Of a stretch of DNA of 7,470 nucleotides, positions 1 through 5,727 are shown piece by piece; within the stretch, counting starts at the first letter, position 1; every line of letters begins with the position of its first letter. Source of the DNA: Dehalococcoidales bacterium (GTDB lineage Bacteria > Chloroflexota > Dehalococcoidia > Dehalococcoidales > UBA5760); assembly GCA_028710655.1 (NCBI GenBank), contig JAQTTS010000100.1, forward strand, positions 1 through 7,470. The letters are read 5' to 3'. Below the pieces are notes generated by a model. It saw only the letters and a list, made by a program, of their open reading frames with translations. It made no database searches and had not been told where the DNA came from. The position numbers were made by a program, and so were the translations under genes.

Positions 1-199
1 CATCGTCATAGCCAAACGTGTAATACTCGCACTCATCAAGGGCATTCTGGACGATGTCTCTGATTGCTTCCCACTCTCCCCATTCCTGCCGCCAGGTGGA
101 GGTAGGTCCGATGATGATAATCTGCCATCCCTGGGGCTTCCATTCGGCTTCGTATTCGTCCATAGTCAGGACTTTCGGGGGTGCTGCAATCACGGTCAT
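1..199 (-). CDS. Partial protein with possible GHKL-ATPase N box (3' end beyond left edge)
   Basis: The first 66 codons of a gene that runs off the left edge. The ATG overlaps the stop of the upstream gene (ATGA), and a GGGAG-like ribosome binding site lies about 8 bases before it, so the start is well supported. The visible protein begins MTVIAAPPKV and has a hydrophobic strand with four Ile (residues 27-30). It is then Trp-rich: W36, W40, W43. Residues 47-56 read RDIVQNALDE, which resembles the N box of GHKL (Bergerat-fold) ATPases such as GyrB (EVVDNSIDE), with Asp48 where the family usually has Glu. The following YYTFGYDD would fit the strand before the DxGxG box, which would lie outside the window. 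Family assignment is an inference from one short motif; the existence of the gene is much more certain than its function. Confidence 0.6.
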   Translation of the reverse strand, partial: MTVIAAPPKVLTMDEYEAEWKPQGWQIIIIGPTSTWRQEWGEWEAIRDIVQNALDECEYYTFGYDD

Positions 200-1464
200 G
201 ACCGTTTCTCCCTCGCCCTGGCGATGGCGTTAACGAAAGCCGAGTCGATCCTGTCCCGGTACCCGATGTCATCGATGGTGTAAGCCAGATACTCCGGGCT
301 GTCGGGAAGGAACTCAAGCTTATCCTTCGACTTCGGAGAGTGCGGCTGCGGGATTGCCGCCGGAGATTTCTCCTTCAAATAGCGTTGCCTTTCCTCCTTT
401 GTCCAAGGACCGAGATGTTTAGCGCGTGCCGCCATGATGGCGGCTTGCTCGGCGGTATAACGAATCTCTCCATCCGGAGCGAAGGCGTCCCTGAATCCAA
501 GATTTGTGAAATACCTGCCGGTCTGCGGCTCCCATGTCCAGCCGGTGAGAGTCTCCACCCAGGCGTGTCCCATGCGGCGGCCGCTGCTAAAGACCGTGCC
601 GTGAACGAGTGTACCTTCTTCTTCCTTGATTAGAAATCTCCAGGCGTCGGCGTAGCAGGTGCCGGTCTGCACCACGTATTTACCGCCAGCTAACATTCCT
701 ACACTTTCGGCATAGTCGAGAACGCTATCTACAAACGCTCTGGACGGCTTTTCATTGGCATGCTGGGGGACACCCGGCTTGAACCAACCCTGCTCGAACA
801 TCTCCCTGGCGTCCTCGTCCCACCACTCGGCGATCACTTTGTCGGTACGCCTGTCAGTGAGCCATATTCCCAACCGGTCCCTCTCCTGCCAGGCGTCTAC
901 CTTGACTTCATCTCTGGTCGGCTTCTTAGCGGTCTGCGGCAGATTTCGGGGCTGTGCCTGAGGCAGAAGGGCCGGCTTCTCTTTCGGCTCTTCTAAAGCT
1001 TTGCCGGTGAAGTCCCTGGCAATGTTCACCGTAATGGTTCCCAGTAACAGGAAACCCGTCAGGCCGAACATCATCGGAATCCAGTCAGGAGCCACCGGCA
1101 CTTCTTCGAAAGGTAAGAACTCCACGGAAGCTGTGTCACCCGGCGCTATACCCTCAAGCTCGCCGGCATTGACCTCGATGAAGTAACGGGCGGGCTGTGT
1201 GCCGGTAACCAGGTAGCCGGGTTCAATATTGCGATAGACTTCGGTGACTGTCAGCTCTTCCGACAGAAACGCGATATCGAGGGGGAAAAGCATGGGCACG
1301 GTGGTCACATGGATGGTCTGCTCAACGCCTAAATCAAAGAGCATGCCGGTTCCCATAGGCAATTCCGGCAATCCGCCCAGCCCCTGCTCCAACTCCCAGG
1401 GAGTGACAGCCAGGCTGACAAGCCATTCTTTATCCTTAATTCTTACAACTGCTTGTCCTGCCAT
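196..1464 (-). CDS. DUF192-like / membrane helix / transglutaminase-like fusion protein
   Basis: A 422-residue protein with three parts. Residues about 1-118 resemble the DUF192 family: a GL...LP...GMLF segment, then VPMLFPLDIAFL, then PARYFIEVNAGELEGI followed by PGD. The usual MKN motif before the PLDI-like strand is not conserved. Residues about 128-147 form one hydrophobic, probably membrane-spanning segment, followed by a Pro-rich linker (about 158-183). Residues about 187-330 hold GTCYADAW (Cys270) and GHAWVE (His300), then WEPQ (Glu312). This order and spacing is like the Cys-His-Asp triad of transglutaminase-like cysteine enzymes, with Glu in the Asp position. The C-terminus is charged. 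The ATG overlaps the previous stop (TAATG), and GGGGAGG lies 5 bases upstream. A membrane-tethered peptidase or cross-linking role is inferred; the DUF192 function is unknown. Confidence 0.85.
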   Translation of the reverse strand: MAGQAVVRIKDKEWLVSLAVTPWELEQGLGGLPELPMGTGMLFDLGVEQTIHVTTVPMLFPLDIAFLSEELTVTEVYRNIEPGYLVTGTQPARYFIEVNAGELEGIAPGDTASVEFLPFEEVPVAPDWIPMMFGLTGFLLLGTITVNIARDFTGKALEEPKEKPALLPQAQPRNLPQTAKKPTRDEVKVDAWQERDRLGIWLTDRRTDKVIAEWWDEDAREMFEQGWFKPGVPQHANEKPSRAFVDSVLDYAESVGMLAGGKYVVQTGTCYADAWRFLIKEEEGTLVHGTVFSSGRRMGHAWVETLTGWTWEPQTGRYFTNLGFRDAFAPDGEIRYTAEQAAIMAARAKHLGPWTKEERQRYLKEKSPAAIPQPHSPKSKDKLEFLPDSPEYLAYTIDDIGYRDRIDSAFVNAIARAREKRS

Positions 1465-1769
1465 TACGGCCTCCCCGGTATTCGTTTCACGCCGTTAATC
1501 TTACCCTCCAACCCCATCTGCCTGGACTCGAAGTCTGCTGTGCCGATATCGGAGCCGCCGAACATGGCCAGGTCGAAGTTACGGTGCCATCTCGCCGATG
1601 CCTTGAAGTCGGTCTTCTCTTCAAACTTCTTGCCGCGGCTGACCTTTGGTTTCATACCGGGTGGCGTTATCGCCGACATCCCATTGAGAAAAGACTCGCT
1701 GGTGGTGTCTTCACGGTAGTTGATCGGTGCGTTGACCCCGAACTCTTCATGATTCGCATACTTACCCAC
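1464..1769 (-). CDS. Hypothetical protein, 101 residues
   Basis: A small soluble protein with no membrane segment, signal peptide or motif that I recognise. It is rich in Lys, Arg, Gly and Phe, and its middle section is basic (KPKVSRGKKFEEKTDFK, about residues 40-56), followed by a more mixed tail ending RIPGRP. It starts with GTG and overlaps the end of the recombinase gene by 8 bases. A purine-rich AAGGAGAGAAGGAAA stretch directly before the start serves as ribosome binding site. Its stop TAA overlaps the next gene's ATG. Sitting tightly between two well-supported genes in the same operon is the main evidence that it is real. A structural or DNA-contacting role is possible because of its basic middle, but nothing in the sequence decides this. 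Confidence 0.75.
   Translation of the reverse strand: MGKYANHEEFGVNAPINYREDTTSESFLNGMSAITPPGMKPKVSRGKKFEEKTDFKASARWHRNFDLAMFGGSDIGTADFESRQMGLEGKINGVKRIPGRP
1470..1476 (-). promoter_or_regulatory. Strong ribosome binding site of the DUF192-like fusion gene
   Basis: On the minus strand the sequence reads GGGGAGG, then five bases, then ATG at 1464. It lies inside the last codons of the preceding 101-residue gene, whose TAA stop shares one base with this start codon, so the two are probably translationally coupled. Confidence 0.7.
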
Positions 1770-2451
1770 TTTCCTTCTCTCCTTGCCACAGCTTCTGGTA
1801 CCATTCCTTCTGCTCTTCGCCGGAAACCTTGCGGTACCGCATTGTGGTGGTAATACTCTGATGCCCCAAATGCTCCTGCAGCAGCCTGATGCCGTCTCCC
1901 GAATCGTTTTGCTTCACTGCCATGACGGCAAAGGCATCCCTCAGCCGGTGAGGACTGACATTGTGCGCCTTACCGCTTTCGGAGTTGACCAGTCGCGGGA
2001 GCCGGGCTTTTACGGCGCATTCCTTGACTATCTGCCAGGCCCGGTGACGGCTCAAATCAAATATCAGCTTTGTCCTGGCATTCGCGCCGCCCCGTCCCAG
2101 GTACTCTTTCAGCATCTTCAAGGTTTCCCCATCCAGTGGCAGGACACGGAACTTGCGGTGCTCTTTTTCATCGGCTACCGCCTTCTCTACCTTGCCCCCG
2201 CAGACTGGGCAAAACTTATGTGCTTTCCCCAGCCTGGCATTGCACTCCGGACAGGACAGCTTAATGCGCTGTTTCAGGTGCTGGATGGTTACCAGTCCCT
2301 GCTTGAAGTCGATGTCGCCTGCCTTGATACCCAGCGCCTCGGACACGCGGCAGCCGAGGTGAAAGAGCAGGCGGATAAGCAGCCTGTCCCGAAGGTACTC
2401 CGCGGCTTGCTCCAGCCTTTCGATTTCATCCGGCTCCAGGTAGGCTTTCAC
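1762..2451 (-). CDS. Tyrosine recombinase/integrase, catalytic domain only, with inserted zinc ribbon
   Basis: A 229-residue site-specific recombinase of the XerC/D and phage-integrase family. The catalytic set is visible: Arg35 in GCRVSEAL, Lys100 in the beta-hairpin (HRKFRVLPL), His168 and Arg171 in SPHRLRD, His197 in HLGHQS, and the nucleophile Tyr206 in MRYRK. Such enzymes cut and rejoin DNA through a 3'-phosphotyrosine link. Two features are odd. The usual N-terminal SAM-like core-binding domain (about 100 residues) is absent, since the protein begins nearly at the catalytic domain. In addition, a CPEC...CPVC zinc ribbon (Cys67, Cys70, Cys81, Cys84) is inserted in the hairpin before Lys100. 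It starts with GTG, sharing one base with the preceding stop (TAGTG), with GAGG upstream. It sits among probable virion genes, so it may be an integrase or a variation switch. Confidence 0.93.
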   Translation of the reverse strand: MKAYLEPDEIERLEQAAEYLRDRLLIRLLFHLGCRVSEALGIKAGDIDFKQGLVTIQHLKQRIKLSCPECNARLGKAHKFCPVCGGKVEKAVADEKEHRKFRVLPLDGETLKMLKEYLGRGGANARTKLIFDLSRHRAWQIVKECAVKARLPRLVNSESGKAHNVSPHRLRDAFAVMAVKQNDSGDGIRLLQEHLGHQSITTTMRYRKVSGEEQKEWYQKLWQGEKESG

Positions 2452-2921
2452 TATTCCTCGGCTCCCTCACCCATTTGCTGAGTCATCGGCATAATCATTC
2501 CCATCATCATGAGCATCATCAGCATGGGCATCATTGACGTGAACATATCCCCGCCGGCCGTATTGCCCGAGACAATGAGAACGTTGTCCTGCTCGGCCAC
2601 GGCGTTGGTATCTTCAATCCATACCCTCAGACCATAGGTCCCGTTGTCGATACCGCCCAGGGACTCGGCAATGAGGATGAAGTCCACCGTCCCGGTTCCG
2701 TCCGCCGGCGTGGATGACGCGGGCAGTTCAATATCCTCCTGCCCCACGCAGGAGCTGACCAGGTGCTTGCCGAGGATGTTAGTGTAGTACGGCCCCGCCA
2801 GCAGCTTCAACGTGGTATTTACTCCGACGACGTACTTGAAAGAAACAGTCACCCGGACCTTCTGCCCGACTGTGAAGGTTTTCGGCTCAAGTGCCATCGG
2901 CGCAAGGACTATATCAAGCAC
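2451..2921 (-). CDS. Ig-like beta-sandwich protein with Met-rich hydrophobic C-terminus
   Basis: A 156-residue protein. Residues about 5-118 form a beta-rich domain related to those of the next two upstream genes. The clearest shared segment is VGQKVRVTVSFKY (18-30), and the domain closes with DNVLIVSG (112-119). It resembles CARDB/Ig-like domains in style, but I cannot name the family. Residues 126-150 are extraordinary: 13 of 25 are Met, mixed with Leu, Ile and Pro, followed by an acidic end (GEGAEE). This tail could be a membrane-inserting helix or an assembly contact. There is no signal peptide. Translation starts at GTG, preceded by GGAGGAGAGG, and the TAG stop overlaps the recombinase start by one base. 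A virion surface or membrane-docking role is inferred from the company it keeps. Confidence 0.85.
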   Translation of the reverse strand: MLDIVLAPMALEPKTFTVGQKVRVTVSFKYVVGVNTTLKLLAGPYYTNILGKHLVSSCVGQEDIELPASSTPADGTGTVDFILIAESLGGIDNGTYGLRVWIEDTNAVAEQDNVLIVSGNTAGGDMFTSMMPMLMMLMMMGMIMPMTQQMGEGAEE

Positions 2922-2934
2922 TAACCTCTCCTCC

Positions 2935-3537
2935 TTAAACCTTGACGAAATCGGCGATTTTGAACTCAGTGATACTCGGCTGGACGCCGGCGATGGTCAG
3001 GGCATTCTCATAGCCAAACAGGTATGGAGTGGTGGCTTCCCCGGCGATGCTGGGACTGCCGCCGAAAATCTTGACGTAGATGTCGTCCCAGTTGGTGCCG
3101 ATACCGGTCGGAATGGTGAACGTGTAGTAATCACTGACGTTGGGAACTGACGGCGGCGAGGTCACCTGGGGAATATTGAAGGTGGTCCTCTGCACCAGCT
3201 TCTCGTCAAATCCGAAAAGCCCGTTGACTCCCAGGCAGTAATATCCCGTAACACCGGTGATCGCCGGCCCGGTGTACTTGAAAGATATGGTCACCTTGAG
3301 CCGGTCGCCGGGGGCTACAGCCACCTGCTTCGGCGCCGGGTTCATATAGCCCAGCGGGATGTAGACCCCGCCAGCCAGCGTATAGAATTTGGCAGAACCG
3401 GGATCATAATAGATGCGCTGCCCTGTCTGCGGGTCAACGTACCATCCGGGTACAAGCAGGGCTTCCTCCGGTGGGTCGGAGTCATCCTGCAGCACTCGAA
3501 TAGCCTTGAGTCCCAATTCCAGTGTTTTCATAGTCAT
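2935..3537 (-). CDS. Ig-like beta-sandwich protein with C-terminal IADF tag
   Basis: A protein of 200 residues from the chosen start (202 if the ATG at 3543 is used; residue numbers here count from 3543). GAGGAGG directly abuts the first ATG, leaving no spacing, while the third codon, ATG at 3537, lies six bases after it, so 3537 is preferred. Residues about 30-66 hold a Tyr/Pro/Gly-rich module (GWYVDPQTGQRIYYDPG). Residues about 72-187 form the Ig-like domain shared with the neighbours (PGDRLKVTISFKY), ending ENALTIAG. The last twelve residues, ITEFKIADFVKV, match the end of the preceding gene's product at 8 of 12 positions. No signal peptide or membrane helix is seen. It is probably a virion or host-contact protein, inferred from paralogy and context. 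Confidence 0.85.
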   Translation of the reverse strand: MTMKTLELGLKAIRVLQDDSDPPEEALLVPGWYVDPQTGQRIYYDPGSAKFYTLAGGVYIPLGYMNPAPKQVAVAPGDRLKVTISFKYTGPAITGVTGYYCLGVNGLFGFDEKLVQRTTFNIPQVTSPPSVPNVSDYYTFTIPTGIGTNWDDIYVKIFGGSPSIAGEATTPYLFGYENALTIAGVQPSITEFKIADFVKV

Positions 3538-3543
3538 GGTCAT

Positions 3544-3550
3544 CCTCCTC
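3544..3550 (-). promoter_or_regulatory. Ribosome binding site that decides the start of the IADF-tagged Ig-like gene
   Basis: Minus-strand GAGGAGG overlaps the TGA stop of the preceding gene (TGAGGAGG). It touches the ATG at 3543 but is six bases from the in-frame ATG at 3537, which favours initiation at 3537. A third in-frame ATG follows at 3531. The stop-to-start arrangement suggests re-initiation by ribosomes finishing the upstream gene. Confidence 0.65.
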
Positions 3551-3932
3551 AGACTTTGTAGAAATCGGCTATCCGGAACTCGCTCACCTGCGGCGCCAGG
3601 GTAGCCAGAGAAACATACTTTGTCTTCTCGTCATCGAAATACCAGTAGTCGTCCGCGCCGTACCAGTAGCTGTAGGCATGGATAGTTATCGCCCTGTCCG
3701 GCATGTAGAAATAGCCGCTGAAGGACTGTATCGCCCCGCCGTCGACATTGCCGTTATTTTCCGGGAAGGAAATGCCCGGCCAGGGCGTTATGCCGTACTC
3801 CAACGAACCGCCTACCATAACGCCGATTGGAGCGGAGTAAAGGTTCTTCACCCTGACCGTGATCTCAACCCTTTCCCCGGATACGGCCTCAGCAGGGGCG
3901 ACTATCTCGATTATTTGCGCATACTGTGCCAT
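3549..3932 (-). CDS. Small Ig-like beta-sandwich protein with C-terminal IADF tag
   Basis: A 127-residue protein made of one beta-rich domain and a short tail. Residues 12-30 (APAEAVSGERVEITVRVKN) match the opening strands of the two downstream paralogues. Residues 88-99 are strongly aromatic (SYWYGADDYWYF), a pattern seen in carbohydrate- or surface-contacting proteins but not diagnostic. The end, VSEFRIADFYKV, is shared with the next gene's product. No signal peptide or membrane helix is present. The start is the ATG at 3932, 12 bases after the previous stop. The ribosome binding site is weak (AGAGAG), so expression may depend on coupling. It is the shortest of three tandem paralogues that probably arose by duplication. 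A virion decoration or fibre role is inferred. Confidence 0.82.
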   Translation of the reverse strand: MAQYAQIIEIVAPAEAVSGERVEITVRVKNLYSAPIGVMVGGSLEYGITPWPGISFPENNGNVDGGAIQSFSGYFYMPDRAITIHAYSYWYGADDYWYFDDEKTKYVSLATLAPQVSEFRIADFYKV

Positions 3933-3944
3933 TCAGACATCTCT

Positions 3945-4151
3945 CTATTTCTTGTCCCTGTCATCATCTTTCCAGTTGCCCTTGACACACTTGGCGAATA
4001 TCATGCCGCCGAAGGTGACGATCAGTGCTCCGCCGGTGATAACGACGTAGCCATAATCGGCGTGCGTCGCCCACTCGGTGACCACGCCAGCCAGGGTGAT
4101 GCAGCACCCGACCGTTTCCAGGGCTATCGCCAGGTTTCTAGTCAACTTCAT
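3945..4151 (-). CDS. Small two-helix membrane protein, possible second holin or antiholin
   Basis: A protein of 68 residues from ATG 4151, or 73 from ATG 4166. The 4151 start is preferred because AAGGAG lies six bases before it, whereas the earlier ATG has only a distant AAGGAT. Either start overlaps the end of the holin-like gene. The protein has a short basic N-terminus (MKLTRN) and two hydrophobic helices separated by a turn containing EWATHADYG: the first about AIALETVGCCITLAGVV, the second about VVITGGALIVTFGGMIFA. The tail is strongly charged (KGNWKDDDRDKK). This two-helix hairpin with a charged tail is the size and shape of class II holins and antiholins. Its place right after a holin-like gene supports that, but no family signature confirms it, and a generic small membrane protein is possible. 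Confidence 0.7.
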   Translation of the reverse strand: MKLTRNLAIALETVGCCITLAGVVTEWATHADYGYVVITGGALIVTFGGMIFAKCVKGNWKDDDRDKK

Positions 4152-4464
4152 TACTGTCTCCTTCATTTGAGCGGTTATCCTTGTCTGCTGCTTCTCCTTC
4201 TCTCAGGGTGGATCCGGTCGAGTAGAGCCCGCTGGCCGCCAGCCCGGCGGTAACCCCGTTGAATATGGCGGCGACCCAGTCGGACGGGGCACCCGCTCCC
4301 AGCGTCCAGCCGGCGACAAGGTTGATGACCAACCCGAAAGCTACTGCCAGCAGCGGGTAGTAGCGGGTATCCGAAATAAAGGGCTTCAGAAGCTGAACCA
4401 GCCCCAGGATCAGCGGCACGCCTCCCAGGGCTACCAGCGACTTCACCAGTTCTCTGTCTATCAT
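4138..4464 (-). CDS. Holin-like membrane protein
   Basis: A 108-residue protein with about three hydrophobic segments: residues 9-27 (SLVALGGVPLILGLVQLL), 36-54 (YPLLAVAFGLVINLVAGW) and 63-82 (WVAAIFNGVTAGLAASGLYS). These are followed by a strongly charged, probably cytoplasmic tail (about 88-108). The size, three-helix plan and Gly/Ala/Leu-rich segments with a KPF...RYYPLLA loop fit phage holin-like proteins, which open the inner membrane at lysis. It begins one base after the TAA of the subtilisin gene, with GGGAGG seven bases before the ATG and inside the protease's final codons. Protease and membrane protein are therefore very probably co-translated. The holin role is an inference from topology and position, and a small transporter or structural membrane protein is an alternative. 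Confidence 0.8.
   Translation of the reverse strand: MIDRELVKSLVALGGVPLILGLVQLLKPFISDTRYYPLLAVAFGLVINLVAGWTLGAGAPSDWVAAIFNGVTAGLAASGLYSTGSTLREGEAADKDNRSNEGDSNEVD
4158..4163 (-). promoter_or_regulatory. Ribosome binding site of the two-helix membrane protein
   Basis: Minus-strand AAGGAG followed by six bases and ATG at 4151. It lies between two in-frame ATGs (4166 and 4151). A dual start is a known control device in some holin genes, where the longer form is the inhibitor, so both starts could be used; here the shorter form has the better site. Confidence 0.55.
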
Positions 4465-5721
4465 TTAGAGGCCTCCCATTATTTTTGCCATCATCGCTAG
4501 CATCATGAACGCGGGAAACGTCTCGGTGCCCTGCGGGGCAGCGGCGTTTGACCGGGCGACCTGTCCGAGCATCGTGCCCATCGCCGGCAGTCCGAAGCCG
4601 TAATTGTTGTCCTTGTTTACTGGCGCACTCTGCGGTTTGGTGGAGAAGTACGGCGCAAACTGGCGGGCTTCCTTCCAGCGGAACTGCCATGCTTCACCGT
4701 ATGCCCCACGCCCGCTCTCCCACAGCAAACCGGTAAGCCCGGCGAGCATGGGAGCTGCAAAGCTGGTGCCTGACTTGGTCACATACTCACTGTCAGCCTT
4801 GTTACTCGCCATCTCCAGGTTGGTGCCCCAGATGACGAAGTCCGGCTTGGTCTCACCTTGCACCGTGGGTCCGCGGGATGACTTCTCCCAGACGGCCAGC
4901 TCACCGGTGCTCTCAATCGCTCCGACTGCCGTTACTTCAGGGTCGCAGGCGGGGAGCATAACGGTTGTCATCTTCGGGCCGGAGTTGCCAGCCGCGGCGA
5001 CAACGTCCAGTCCATATTCGATACTGGCCTGGCGGCAGGCTGCCCTGACTGGATTGTCGGGGTCACCGTCGTCCTCGCCGCCCAGGGAAAGATTTATGAC
5101 ATTAGGGTAGGCTTCATCGGTTGGCCATAGACCCTTCTTCCTGGCGGCCTCCGCCAGTTCGCACACCCGGTCGATGCCCAACACGATGTCCTGGTCGTTG
5201 CCCAGTCCTTCGTCATTGATGACCTTGATGTTGATTATGGATGCGCCGGGCGATACGCCGGCTTTCTCACCCAGAGCGTGCATGCCCCCGGCGACAATAA
5301 AGGCTACCTGTGTACCATGCCCGAAGACATCATCCGCCGCAGGCGAGTCGGTGAAGTTAGCCTCGTAGATAACCTTATTTCTCAGGCTTTCGTGAGTCTT
5401 CCTCACGCCCGTGTCCAGTACGGCTACGGTAAGCCCGGTGCCGGTGAGCGGGGGAGCGAAATAGGAGCGCAGCATGTAGAATACATCGGAGATGGTTTCT
5501 ACCGATGGAAGCTCCGTCATAACCTGGTCGGCCCTGTATTCCTTCAGGGGTTTGACCGCCAGGCCGGGTACTTCTGTCAGCTTCGCCGCTTGCGCTTCAT
5601 CGAGCGCGCAGAACACCTGGCTGATAAGCCGGGTCCTCTTGATGTCCGTGGCTCCGGCCTTTTTTGCTTCGGATTCTAGCTGCTCCAGGGTCAGTCCCTT
5701 AGAAATCACCGCGTATCTCAT
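4465..5721 (-). CDS. Subtilisin-like serine protease (peptidase S8) with N-terminal prodomain and no signal peptide
   Basis: A 418-residue subtilase. The catalytic triad is complete: Asp103 (VLDTGV), His135 (GHGTQVA) and Ser320 (SGTSFAAP), with the oxyanion-hole Asn246 in AAAGNSGP. Residues about 1-70 look like an I9-type propeptide, which would act as folding chaperone and inhibitor until self-cleavage. The catalytic domain spans about 80-385. There is no signal peptide, so the enzyme should stay in the cytoplasm unless released by membrane permeabilisation or packaged in the virion. The last residues (FPAFMMLAMMAKIMGGL) form a hydrophobic Met-rich tail, resembling that of the 156-residue Ig-like protein. 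GGAGG lies six bases before the ATG, and the holin-like gene follows with no gap. Possible roles are protein-envelope lysin, virion-protein processing, or a virion-borne protease; the sequence alone does not choose. Confidence 0.95.
   Translation of the reverse strand: MRYAVISKGLTLEQLESEAKKAGATDIKRTRLISQVFCALDEAQAAKLTEVPGLAVKPLKEYRADQVMTELPSVETISDVFYMLRSYFAPPLTGTGLTVAVLDTGVRKTHESLRNKVIYEANFTDSPAADDVFGHGTQVAFIVAGGMHALGEKAGVSPGASIINIKVINDEGLGNDQDIVLGIDRVCELAEAARKKGLWPTDEAYPNVINLSLGGEDDGDPDNPVRAACRQASIEYGLDVVAAAGNSGPKMTTVMLPACDPEVTAVGAIESTGELAVWEKSSRGPTVQGETKPDFVIWGTNLEMASNKADSEYVTKSGTSFAAPMLAGLTGLLWESGRGAYGEAWQFRWKEARQFAPYFSTKPQSAPVNKDNNYGFGLPAMGTMLGQVARSNAAAPQGTETFPAFMMLAMMAKIMGGL
4472..4477 (-). 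promoter_or_regulatory. Ribosome binding site of the holin-like gene inside the subtilisin gene's last codons
   Basis: Minus-strand GGGAGG lies in the codons for the terminal Met-Gly-Gly-Leu of the protease and seven bases before the holin-like ATG. TAA and ATG are directly adjacent (TAAATG), which favours coupled translation of the two proteins. Confidence 0.65.
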
Positions 5722-5727
5722 CGTTTG

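Noticed and set aside
1762..2451. Diversity-generating retroelement or phase-variation inverted repeats linked to the recombinase
   Set aside because: No reverse transcriptase, template/variable repeat pair or clear inverted repeats were found by eye. The only DNA repeat noticed is a direct, imperfect 22-base match explained by paralogous domains.
1783..2481. A 232-codon open frame on the plus strand opposite the recombinase gene
   Set aside because: It lies antisense to a protein with a full set of recombinase catalytic residues, and its translation has no recognisable motif.
2472..2546. The CAT/ATC-rich stretch as a microsatellite or CRISPR-like repeat
   Set aside because: The triplets are irregular and in frame within a gene; they simply encode the Met-rich tail. 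No regularly spaced repeat and spacer pattern exists.
4175..4690. A 171-codon minus-strand open frame overlapping the subtilisin and holin-like genes in another frame
   Set aside because: Its Arg/Gly-rich translation lacks domain features, and it overlaps the conserved protease C-terminal region and the holin-like helices, both better supported.
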